Positions 55,360-63,122 of a stretch of DNA of 64,000 nt are shown piece by piece. This stretch comes from Micromonospora tulbaghiae (GTDB lineage Bacteria > Actinomycetota > Actinomycetes > Mycobacteriales > Micromonosporaceae): positions 1 to 64,000 of the forward strand of contig NZ_FMCQ01000007.1 in the NCBI RefSeq assembly GCF_900091605.1. The letters are read 5' to 3'. Position numbers and translations under genes: made by a program. The notes below the pieces were generated by a model. It was given only the letters and a program-made list of their open reading frames with translations. It made no database searches and was not told the DNA's origin. Within the stretch, counting starts at the first letter, position 1. Every line of letters starts with the position of its first letter.

Positions 55360-55650
55360 TCAGCCGCCGAGGATGCCCTGCAAAACCTGCAGGATCACCG
55401 GGGCCAACACCGCCAAGGCGTAGCCGACCAACGCAGATTTGAAGTTGCCCTTGGCCTGCTCGACCTGGGCCGGGTCACCGCCGGCGGCCATGTACCGCAG
55501 ACCGCCGATGACCAGGAACATCGTCGCGACCAACGCGATGATGCCCATGATCCAGCCAGTGATGTTCGAGATGACCTGATGGATAGATTTGACCGACGGC
55601 GGCTGTGGCGCGGCGGCGATCTCCGACAGGACAGACAGCGTCAGGTGCAT
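55360..55650 (-). CDS. VirB2/TrbC-like pilin or small transfer membrane protein
   Basis: 96 residues with two strong hydrophobic helices (ITGWIMGIIALVATMFLVIGGLRY, reading ~30-53, and SALVGYALAVLAPVILQVLQG, ~70-90) joined by a short polar loop MAAGGDPAQVEQAKGNFK. This hairpin matches VirB2/TrbC-type pilins and related small subunits found first in Gram-positive T4SS operons. It is the first gene of the five-gene transfer operon. Confidence 0.82.
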   Translation of the reverse strand: MHLTLSVLSEIAAAPQPPSVKSIHQVISNITGWIMGIIALVATMFLVIGGLRYMAAGGDPAQVEQAKGNFKSALVGYALAVLAPVILQVLQGILGG

Positions 55651-56157
55651 GACGGCACTCCAAAACGGTTCTGTGTGCCGCCCGGCGGAGACCTCGGGGA
55701 GGGACCGGTGTGGGTCGGTGGGGGCGCTCCTCCCTCGCGGTCTAGCGCAGGGATCGCGGTGTCAGTACGCCGCGCCGGCCATGCCGAACTCACCTCAGAC
55801 CCGCCACGCGAACGACCTCCGCCGGGCGGACATGCCATGGAAGGCATGCATCGCCCAGAACTGCGCTGTTAGACAGATCGAACCCGGCTGCCGCCTGTCA
55901 CGCCCTGACACGACCAGTCAGTGAGCGGACGACGACTCGATCCTTGGCCCTGCTCGGGCCAGCCGGGGCGGCACCTCGAAGCTCAGCCACAGGCACGGCG
56001 CAACACACTTCGGCCATCCCCACTCCCGGCCTGCAGGCGCGGCAGCACCAGTCCTCTGCCGCACCCGTCGTCGGGCGTCTCGACCCGATGTCCGTCCCCG
56101 GGGAGCACCAGCTCCCTCCGTCCAGTGGAGAAGGAGCACGGTGACTGTGGCACGGGT
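55651..56157. other. Promoter region of the transfer operon and gap before the ABC transporter
   Basis: About 500 bases with no supportable gene. TGTCA-N5-TGACA at 55896-55910, plus AGACAG at 55871-55876 and AGTCAG near 55916, are copies of the recurring motif, ~250 bases upstream of the pilin-like start. The half nearer 56157 shows nothing distinctive. Confidence 0.5.
55896..55910. promoter_or_regulatory. TGTCA-N5-TGACA palindrome upstream of transfer operon
   Basis: A 5-base inverted repeat with a 5-base spacer, sharing the half-site of the other ICE promoter regions but in the opposite orientation to 48203-48219. Confidence 0.4.
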
Positions 56158-58587
56158 TCACCCCACGATGCCGACGGGAGACCGCGCGGGACCGGGACGC
56201 AGTGACCGCCAGGTCGGCAGTGCGCTCGCCAGCACCGCCAGGAGCAGGCAGAGGCCCACCACCCCGCCGACCACGGACCACGGCAGCACCAGGTCGACCG
56301 GTACGCCGGCCTGCTCGGCGAGGCCGGCACGGATGCTCAGCAGACCGACGAACGCGACAGCCCCTCCGAGCAGTGCACCGATCAGCACCACCAGGGCGGA
56401 CTCGGCCGTGACCAGCCAGATGACCTGCCTTCGGGTCGCACCGGCCAACCGGATCAGCCGCAGGTCGGCCACCCGGCCGGCGGCGGCCATCAGCAACGTG
56501 TTCGCCACCGCGACAGCCCCGTAGCCGGCCGAGACACCGATCAGTAGCAGCGTGAAGAGCCAGACGAGGCGGTCCTCGGCGCGGTCCGCCTCGGCCGCCC
56601 ACCCGGGCACGTCGACGATCCGTGCTCCGATTGGAGGATCGATCCGGTCCTCAACGTACACCGTGGAGGTGAGCGCCGAGGGGTCGTGTGCCCGCACCAC
56701 GGATCGTGGCAGTAGCAGGTCGCCGGGGATCGAGTCGTCGGTGACGACCGCGACGACGCGCAGCGACACCGACTCCCCATCGGCGAAGACCAGCGCGTAC
56801 GGCTCGGCCGGCTGCCGGTTCGCCGAGGCGGGGAGGACCACCGTGTCGTCGCCGCTCAGGTCGTTCAGTGAACCGGCGACGACGGTGAGCGCCCGGTTCG
56901 CGGCGGCGAAGCCCGCCGGGTCCACGCCGAGCGCGGTCAGTGGCCGGTTCGCCGGCGGCGAGTTCGGGTCGCTCTCGTAGACCGTCGTCGGGAGGAGGGC
57001 GGTGCCCCGGGTTGCCGCTACGGCCTGGTCCGACAGGCCTGGTGCGCGGTCGGGCACGACGATCCAGCCGGCGTTGACGTTGTCGGCCCGGCCCGCCGCG
57101 TAGGCAGCCGTGGTGGTCCGCACCATTCCGGCGACAAGCACCGCGAACGCAACAGTGAGCAGCACCGGGGCGGCGATCGAAGCGGTCCGCCGGGTCGCGG
57201 TCGACACCCCGGCCCGGACCAGCATCCCGATCGCGCCACCCGGTCGGCGCACCGGCCACCGCAACATCCGCACCAGCGGGCCGACGACCGCCGGAGCAAG
57301 CACTGTGGCACCGGCCACCAGGGCCATCACCGCGTACAGGGCGTACTGCGCCGCGACGCGGGCCTCGCCGGCGGTCGCCGTCCCGACGCTGAGAGCGCCC
57401 CCCACCGCGACGAGCAGCGCGCCGGTGGCGATGCGCAGCCGCCCGATCGGTCGCTGCTCGACCGCGGCATCGCGCAACGCCTCAAGCGGTCGGACCCGGG
57501 CCGCTCGGCGCGAGGCCGACCAGACTGCCAGCAGCGAGATCACCGGCCCGGCGACAAGCGAGAGCGCGACCGGCCAGTGCTCGTACCCGACCTTGAAGGT
57601 CGACGGTTCGAAGCCGGTGTCGACGAGGAGCCGACCCAGCAGCGGTGCGAGCCCGCCGCCCACCAGCAGGCCGGCGATCCCGCCCGCGGCGCCGACGACG
57701 AGCGCCTCGCCGTACACCATGCGGCGGACCTGACGCCCGGTGGCGCCGACGGCGCGCAGCAGGCCCAGCTCACGGCGGCGCTGCGCGACGGTGAACGCGA
57801 AGGTGGAGGCGACCACGAACACCGTGACGAAGCCGGCGAGGGCTGCCGTGGCGGTGAGCACCTGCATGCCGATCCAGCGGGTGCGGGCGTCGTTGCGGGG
57901 CTCCAGGGCGCCACGCGCGTCGCCGGTCAGAACCGATCCGTCCGCGCCGACGATTCCGCGAGCCGCCGTGGCGACCCGCTCGGGGTCCGCGCCCGCCGCG
58001 AGCACCAGCCCGATGGCCCGGACGCCGGGCGCGAGCGTGGCGGCCACCTCGTCGGCGACATGGACGCCGGGCCCGTCGACCAGGCCGGTGACGGTGTACG
58101 GCTGCGGGCCTGCCGCCGTCAGCAGGGTCACCGGCACGCCGGGGCGCAGCCCGAGTGCACGGTCCACCACCACCTCGCCGGGCCTGCGGGGCGGCTCGCC
58201 GGCAGTGAGGCGCAGTCCACCGAGTCGGGCGCTGGCCCAGCCGTGCCCCTGGTGGGCGTCCTCCCGCCGTCCATCGGTGCCCGCGGGGCGACCGTCGACG
58301 AGCGGCTGCGCGTAGAAGGTCCGGTCCGGCACGGCCGCCGCGACACCGGGCAGGGCGGCCAGCCGGCCGACGAGCTTCGCCGTCGTGGTGGCGGACCAGG
58401 GCCGCGTCGGCACGAACGAGTCCGGCGATGCGCCCGCTTCGGGGCTCTGCACGACGACCGCCGCCCGCGCGAGCCGATCCGGCACCTGCGGGCGCCCGGA
58501 GGCGAGAAGCAGGGTGGCCGCCGCGACCAGCGTGACCCCGATGGCCACGGCCACGAACGCGCTGACCGACCGCCTGATGCTCAACAC
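56158..58587 (-). CDS. FtsX-family ABC transporter permease
   Basis: 809 residues from ATG 58587. The layout is that of double FtsX permeases (MacB/LolC superfamily): an N-terminal helix (VSAFVAVAIGVTLVAAATLLLASG), a ~230-residue outer domain, then three helices around WIGMQVLTATAALAGFVTVFVV and RAVGATGRQVRRMVYGEALVVG. A central pair precedes a second outer domain, and three terminal helices include the matching RLIRLAGATRRQVIWLVTAESALVV. Such transporters export peptides or lipids or act mechanically in antimicrobial-peptide resistance. It is paired with the ATPase whose 3' end overlaps its start by seven bases. Confidence 0.88.
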   Translation of the reverse strand: MLSIRRSVSAFVAVAIGVTLVAAATLLLASGRPQVPDRLARAAVVVQSPEAGASPDSFVPTRPWSATTTAKLVGRLAALPGVAAAVPDRTFYAQPLVDGRPAGTDGRREDAHQGHGWASARLGGLRLTAGEPPRRPGEVVVDRALGLRPGVPVTLLTAAGPQPYTVTGLVDGPGVHVADEVAATLAPGVRAIGLVLAAGADPERVATAARGIVGADGSVLTGDARGALEPRNDARTRWIGMQVLTATAALAGFVTVFVVASTFAFTVAQRRRELGLLRAVGATGRQVRRMVYGEALVVGAAGGIAGLLVGGGLAPLLGRLLVDTGFEPSTFKVGYEHWPVALSLVAGPVISLLAVWSASRRAARVRPLEALRDAAVEQRPIGRLRIATGALLVAVGGALSVGTATAGEARVAAQYALYAVMALVAGATVLAPAVVGPLVRMLRWPVRRPGGAIGMLVRAGVSTATRRTASIAAPVLLTVAFAVLVAGMVRTTTAAYAAGRADNVNAGWIVVPDRAPGLSDQAVAATRGTALLPTTVYESDPNSPPANRPLTALGVDPAGFAAANRALTVVAGSLNDLSGDDTVVLPASANRQPAEPYALVFADGESVSLRVVAVVTDDSIPGDLLLPRSVVRAHDPSALTSTVYVEDRIDPPIGARIVDVPGWAAEADRAEDRLVWLFTLLLIGVSAGYGAVAVANTLLMAAAGRVADLRLIRLAGATRRQVIWLVTAESALVVLIGALLGGAVAFVGLLSIRAGLAEQAGVPVDLVLPWSVVGGVVGLCLLLAVLASALPTWRSLRPGPARSPVGIVG

Positions 58588-59354
58588 GACGGCCCCGCAG
58601 GCGCGGCCGCGTGCTCGGACGGGCGGGCTTCCCGCTCGGCGATCCGCGCGGCGACCACCGCCGCGGTGATCTCGCCGTCCATCTCGTCGACGACGCGGCC
58701 GTCGGCGAGCAGCAGGACCCGATCGGCGTACGCGGCGGCGGCGGGATCGTGGGTCACCATCACGACGGTCTGCCCCTGGTCGTCGACCAGTGCGCGCAGC
58801 AGTCGGAGCACCTGCCGGGACGCCGCGCTGTCCAGCGCGCCGGTCGGCTCGTCGGCGAAGACCACCGCCGGGCGGGTGATCAACGCCCGGGCCACCGCGA
58901 CGCGCTGCTGCTCGCCACCGGACAGCTCACCCGGCCGGTGCCCGGCCCGGTCAGCCAGCCCCACGGCGTCGAGCGCGGCGGCGACGTCCCGGGCCGGCGG
59001 GCGGCGGCCGGCCAGGCGCAGCGGCAACTCGACGTTCTGCGCCGTGGTCAGGGTGGTCACCAGGTTGAACGCCTGGAACACGAATCCGATCCGATCGCGG
59101 CGCAGCCGGGTCAGCTCGTCCTCACCCAGGTCGTCGAGGCGGGTGCCGTCGATGGTGACGGTCCCCTCGGCCGGGCGGTCCAGCCCTGCCGCGCAGTGCA
59201 GCAGGGTGGACTTGCCCGAGCCCGAGGGGCCCATCACCGCCGTGAACGTGCCGCTCGCGAAGCCGGTCGTCACGCCGTCGAGCGCCGTCACCCGCCGGGT
59301 CCCGGTGCCGTACACCGCGCGTAGCCCCGTCAGGGTCACCGTGTGTGTGGTCAT
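58581..59354 (-). CDS. ABC transporter ATP-binding protein (MacB/LolD type)
   Basis: 257 residues from ATG 59354 (MTTHTVTLTG); the frame to 59492 is not needed. Walker A VMGPSGSGKSTLLHCAAGL (~38), Q-loop FVFQAFNLVTTLTTAQNV, signature LSGGEQQRVAVARAL, Walker B VVFADEPTGALD and switch His in VTHDPAAAAYA are all intact. With the FtsX-type permease it forms a complete exporter-like transporter. It is divergent from the sensor kinase gene 168 bases away. Confidence 0.94.
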   Translation of the reverse strand: MTTHTVTLTGLRAVYGTGTRRVTALDGVTTGFASGTFTAVMGPSGSGKSTLLHCAAGLDRPAEGTVTIDGTRLDDLGEDELTRLRRDRIGFVFQAFNLVTTLTTAQNVELPLRLAGRRPPARDVAAALDAVGLADRAGHRPGELSGGEQQRVAVARALITRPAVVFADEPTGALDSAASRQVLRLLRALVDDQGQTVVMVTHDPAAAAYADRVLLLADGRVVDEMDGEITAAVVAARIAEREARPSEHAAAPAGPSC

Positions 59355-59509
59355 GGCCGCCACGGTGCCCGGTGTGCGGGGTGCGCGCGTCGTGCCGGCG
59401 TGGACACTTTCCGGCCCTCCGCCGGGTGGAGGCGGAGAGCCGGAATCACCGGTACGTCGTCCTCCGGGATGACCGCCCGCAGGTGGACGCATCGGACCCG
59501 GCCGGCCGA

Positions 59510-59515
59510 TACCGT
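59510..59515 (+). promoter_or_regulatory. Candidate -10 element before the sensor kinase
   Basis: TACCGT ends seven bases before GTG 59523, suggesting a leaderless or near-leaderless mRNA. No convincing -35 was found. Confidence 0.3.
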
Positions 59516-59522
59516 CGTGCGG

Positions 59523-60680
59523 GTGACAGCTCCCCTGCTGACCCGGCGGCTGCGGCCGGTGGACCTGTACGTCGTGGACGCCGTGCTCGCCGTGGCGGTC
59601 GGCGGGCTGCTCTGCCCGTACGCGGCCCTGGAATCACCGCTGCACGGTGGCGTACGCGAGCCGCTCTGGGTGTCCGTGCTCGTCGGGATGTCTCTCGGGC
59701 TGCCGTTGGCCGTCCGGCGACGGTGGCCGGTCCCCGTCGCCGTCATGATCAGCGGCAGCACCGCAGCAGCCCTAGTCACCGGCGTGATTCCCAACTTCGC
59801 CGCTGCCGCTCCGGCGGTCGCCGTCGGTCTGTCCTTCTACACGGTGGGCGCGTCGACGGCCACCCGCCGTTCGCTGCTCGGCGCCGCTGGTTGTCTCGCT
59901 CTGGTGAGCGTCGCGCTGGCGCTGACCGCTGGTGATCTCTGGTCGCGGACCGGTGCCGTGGTCTACGCCGCCGTCATGATCGCGCCTGCCTGGGTGATCG
60001 GCTGGTTGGTCCGTGAGCGACGCGCCCTCGCCGCCCGGCAGGGTGAGCATGTGGTCCGGCAGGCCGTCGCCGAGGAGCGGTTACGGGTGGCGAGGGAACT
60101 GCACGACGTGGTCGCCCACACCTTGAGCCTCATCGTGGTGAAGGCGGCGGTCGCCAACCACGTCGCCGAGACCGACCCCCGCGAGGCGGGGGCCGCACTG
60201 CGGGTGATCGAGGAGACCGGCCGCAACGCGCTCACCGATGTACGCCGGGTGCTCGGCATACTGCGTGAGGACACCCCGTACGCCCCGGTGCCCGGGCTGG
60301 ACGAGCTGCCCGTGCTCGCCCGGCAGGCGGCGATCGGTGGGGTGGACGTTCGGCTCGACGTACGGCGGGAGGAACCGGCCGGCGCGGTGCCGGAGTCGGT
60401 GGGACTGACGGTGTACCGGATCGTGCAGGAGGCGGTGACCAATGTGGTGAAACACGCGGCGCCGGCCGCCTGCCGGGCGACGGTGACCGTCACGCCTCGC
60501 GAGGTCCGGGTCGAGGTGACCGACGCCGGCCGCCGGCCTGTGCTGTCCGGCGGGGAGGGGCACGGGCTGATCGGCATGCGGGAACGGGTGACGTCGCACG
60601 GAGGTGAGTTCCACGCCGGGCCACGCTCCGGCGGCGGCTACGCGGTGACGGCGCGCGTGCCCTATCGGGTGGCCGCGTGA
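59523..60680 (+). CDS. NarL-type sensor histidine kinase
   Basis: 385 residues from GTG 59523; GTG 59517 is two codons earlier and equally possible. Five or so membrane helices occupy residues 15-165 with very short loops, so it probably senses within the membrane. The HisKA_3 dimerisation region is clear, with phospho-acceptor His in RVARELHDVVAHTLSLIV (~200). The HATPase_c domain ends with GEGHGLIGMRERVTSHGG. It is followed immediately by its LuxR-type response regulator (4-base overlap) and divergent from the ABC transporter, the usual pattern for transporters induced by the system. Confidence 0.92.
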   Translation: MTAPLLTRRLRPVDLYVVDAVLAVAVGGLLCPYAALESPLHGGVREPLWVSVLVGMSLGLPLAVRRRWPVPVAVMISGSTAAALVTGVIPNFAAAAPAVAVGLSFYTVGASTATRRSLLGAAGCLALVSVALALTAGDLWSRTGAVVYAAVMIAPAWVIGWLVRERRALAARQGEHVVRQAVAEERLRVARELHDVVAHTLSLIVVKAAVANHVAETDPREAGAALRVIEETGRNALTDVRRVLGILREDTPYAPVPGLDELPVLARQAAIGGVDVRLDVRREEPAGAVPESVGLTVYRIVQEAVTNVVKHAAPAACRATVTVTPREVRVEVTDAGRRPVLSGGEGHGLIGMRERVTSHGGEFHAGPRSGGGYAVTARVPYRVAA

Positions 60681-61345
60681 TCCGGGTGCTGATCGCCGAC
60701 GACCAGGCGCTGCTGCGCGGCAGTTTCCGGCTGTTGGTCGATTCGACGCCGGGCCTCACCACTGTCGGCGAGGCGGGCACCGGCGTGGAAGCTGTGGCGC
60801 TGGCCGCCGAGCACCGGCCGGACGTGGTGCTGATGGACGTGCGGATGCCGGAGATGGACGGCATCGAGGCGACCCGGCGGATCTGCGGCGACCCCGCCAT
60901 CGCCGGCACCCGGGTCGTCATCCTGACCACGTTCGACCTGGACGAGTATGTCTACGGGGCACTGCGGGCCGGAGCCAGCGGGTTCCTGCTCAAGGACACC
61001 CCGCCGGCGGAACTACTGGCCGGCATCCGGGTGGTGGCCGCCGGAGAAGGGCTGCTCGCGCCGACGGTGACCCGGCGGCTCATCGACGAGTTCGCCCGTC
61101 GGCCCGAACCGGCCCGGCCGCTGCCACGACGGCTGGACGGGGTGACCGAGCGGGAACGGGAGGTTCTCATGCTGATCGGCCGGGGCCTGTCCAACGCGGA
61201 GTTGGCCGGGCACCTCGGTCTCAGCCTGGCCACCGTGAAGACGCACGTCGGGCGCTTGCTGACCAAACTGGCGGTACGCGATCGGGCGCAACTGGTCATC
61301 GTCGCCTACGAAACGGGTCTGGTCGAGCCTGGCCGCCTGCGCTGA
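60677..61345 (+). CDS. NarL/LuxR-family response regulator
   Basis: 222 residues from GTG 60677, overlapping the kinase stop. The receiver domain has the acidic pair IADDQALLRG and phospho-acceptor Asp in PDVVLMDVRMPEMDGIEA (~54), with Thr in ILTTFDLDEYVYGAL and Lys in FLLKDTPP. The C-terminal LuxR HTH reads LTEREREVLMLIGRGLSNAEL-type sequence, here beginning VTERERE, and SLATVKTHVGRLLTKL. It probably activates the divergent ABC operon. Confidence 0.95.
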   Translation: MIRVLIADDQALLRGSFRLLVDSTPGLTTVGEAGTGVEAVALAAEHRPDVVLMDVRMPEMDGIEATRRICGDPAIAGTRVVILTTFDLDEYVYGALRAGASGFLLKDTPPAELLAGIRVVAAGEGLLAPTVTRRLIDEFARRPEPARPLPRRLDGVTEREREVLMLIGRGLSNAELAGHLGLSLATVKTHVGRLLTKLAVRDRAQLVIVAYETGLVEPGRLR

Positions 61346-61420
61346 GAGCATCGCCCCTCTGCACCGGCCCGAGTACTGAGACCGACGGGGACGGAACGAG
61401 GAGCAGGTGCGCGGATCCGC

Positions 61421-62269
61421 CTACCGTGCGGAAGAGGCGCGCCTCGGTTCCTTGCGGTTTTCACGCCGTGGCGCTCCGCCCTCGGAGGGTTCGACGGCCA
61501 TGGTCAGTGCCTGAGCTCGGTACCCGGAAGGAATCGGGCCGGACAGGTCGCCCCGGCTGACAGCGGCGGCCACGAGGTGCTCGGCGCGACGCCGGCGCAT
61601 CCGCAGTGCAGATGCGGTCACGCCTTGCTCGCCGGCCAAGTGCTCGATCAGGGCGTCGCCGAAACGGGTCGCGCTGATCAGCTCGGCGGTGTCGGGGGTG
61701 ATCAGGCCAGCGGCAGCTGCCCGGCCGAGCAGCAGGTCGGGATGCCCATAGGGCATTCTGGGTGTCCGCGAGCCGGTAGCGAGGTCGGGTGGCAATTCCT
61801 CACCATCGTCGACCTTGACGACCGCGACTGCGGCGCGCCAGCCGGCCCAGCACAACCGGAGCCATAACCGAGGCGGCGCAAGGTCTGCGGTGCGGAGAGC
61901 GTCAAGGAAACCAGCGAGGACTTCGGAGTCCACATCGTCGGCGTGCCTCCGACTGCCGCGGCTGATCCTTGCCGCAAGGTGCGTCAGCGCCGGGAGCGCG
62001 ACGCCGATCGCGCCTACGACCCAGGCCGGCCCCCACTCGCGGGCGTGGTGGGCCAGCTGTCGCCACAGCACGTCGGTGGTGTCGCTGCTGTGATGCTCGC
62101 CGAGCAGCAACGTGCGTAGCTCGTCCAGCGGCAGTGGCCGGTCCGGCAGGCCCGGTACCGGACGGGCGTCGAACATCAGCGGTGCGGGTTCGCAGGTCAG
62201 CAGCTCGAACGCCTTCTCGGCGGTGCTCAACGCCGTGTGGGTCGGCGTTGCATGCGTCGTTGGTGCCAC
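61421..62269 (-). CDS. Sigma-factor-like DNA-binding protein of the ICE
   Basis: 282 residues from ATG 62269. The middle (LPALTHLAARISRGSRRHADDVDSEVLAGFL region, ~95-140) resembles sigma-70 region 2 helices. Residues ~205-245 (ATRFGDALIEHLAGEQGVTASALRMRRRRAEHLV) resemble a region 4 type HTH. The C-terminal ~35 residues are basic and disordered. Such proteins are common in actinobacterial integrative elements and their role in transcription is not proven. It is divergent from the methyltransferase-like pair, and the shared upstream region is full of the CTGACAG motif. Confidence 0.6.
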   Translation of the reverse strand: MAPTTHATPTHTALSTAEKAFELLTCEPAPLMFDARPVPGLPDRPLPLDELRTLLLGEHHSSDTTDVLWRQLAHHAREWGPAWVVGAIGVALPALTHLAARISRGSRRHADDVDSEVLAGFLDALRTADLAPPRLWLRLCWAGWRAAVAVVKVDDGEELPPDLATGSRTPRMPYGHPDLLLGRAAAAGLITPDTAELISATRFGDALIEHLAGEQGVTASALRMRRRRAEHLVAAAVSRGDLSGPIPSGYRAQALTMAVEPSEGGAPRRENRKEPRRASSAR

Positions 62270-62340
62270 GGTGAGGTCCCCTCGACCGGAGGACGTCGCC
62301 TGGTGCGACGTTCCCGAGGCCCTCGATTGGGACAGCTCAG

Positions 62341-62516
62341 CCTGACACCAGAGTCGGTTGTCAGGGTCGGACGGGTCGTGTCCGACCCTGACAGGTCCAC
62401 ACCGGTCAGAGCGGGTCGACCTGCTGACCTGGCGCCGCTTGCCGCCGGGGTGATGGGTCCTGTCAGACCGGGGGTGGGTTCGATCGGCCTGTCAGCGTGG
62501 CCCTGGGAATCGTCAG
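62341..62516. promoter_or_regulatory. Divergent control region with clustered CTGACAG/CTGTCAG motifs
   Basis: Copies include CCTGACA (62341), TTGTCAGG (62358), CCTGACAGG (62387), CCTGTCAG (62459) and CCTGTCAG (62488), plus weaker GTCAG forms near 62404 and 62511. This is the densest cluster in the window and sits between the sigma-like and methyltransferase-like genes. Confidence 0.55.
62359..62393. repeat. Perfect 14-base inverted repeat
   Basis: TGTCAGGGTCGGAC (62359-62372) and its exact complement GTCCGACCCTGACA (62380-62393) flank a 7-base spacer. It contains two of the recurring motif copies facing each other. Confidence 0.9.
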
Positions 62517-62540
62517 TACGTCCGCCGGTCCGGGGGCCAC

Positions 62541-63122
62541 GTGCCTATGACCGACAAGAATCCACGTCGCGCACCCGATCCTGTAGGGGATGTGGTGCCC
62601 GGCGACCCGCCCGTGCCGATCACCGTGTGGCCGGTCCCCGCGCCGCAGGCGGGGGAGACCATGTCCAACGCGATGGGCGTGCGGCTGGTCCACAATCTCA
62701 GCCACTCATCCGATCTGATCATCGACTTGACGGTGGGGCCGCAGTTGGCCCGCGCGATTATCGGCACGCAGCGCCGTGCCCATCTGACCCTGGCGGGTCC
62801 TGGAGAGCGGGGCCCGGAACCGGCGACGCTGATCGTGTCCGGCTGGCCGCCCCACGAGGCCGCCGCGCCGGAAGAGTTCTTCACCCGCTGCCGTGCGAGT
62901 TTGCTGCCTGGTGGCTGTGTCGCGGTGCTGCTGCCGCACGACGACGTTGCCCTGCCTGTCGACGTGGTCGTCGCCGCCAAGCGGAGCGGACTGATGTATC
63001 TGCAGCACGTCGTGGCGGCTGACCGACCGCCCCGGCGTGGCCTGCGCACGCACCTCGACATCCACACCGACGTGCTGATCCTGACCCGAGGCACCACGCA
63101 GCGCGGCGACGGCCATGGGTGA
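62541..63122 (+). CDS. Methyltransferase-fold protein lacking catalytic motif
   Basis: 193 residues from GTG 62541; ATG 62547 (MTDKNPRR) is equally plausible. The fold can be followed by LIVSGWPPHEAAAPEEFFTR, a Pro-Pro segment in place of (D/N/S)PP(Y/F), and LLPGGCVAVLLPHD, the strand typical of Rossmann methyltransferases near their C-terminus. No SAM-binding D-x-F-x-G-x-G is present, so it is probably inactive alone. It overlaps the active-looking methyltransferase gene by eight bases, suggesting that the two work as a complex or arose from a split or duplication. Confidence 0.6.
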   Translation: MPMTDKNPRRAPDPVGDVVPGDPPVPITVWPVPAPQAGETMSNAMGVRLVHNLSHSSDLIIDLTVGPQLARAIIGTQRRAHLTLAGPGERGPEPATLIVSGWPPHEAAAPEEFFTRCRASLLPGGCVAVLLPHDDVALPVDVVVAAKRSGLMYLQHVVAADRPPRRGLRTHLDIHTDVLILTRGTTQRGDGHG

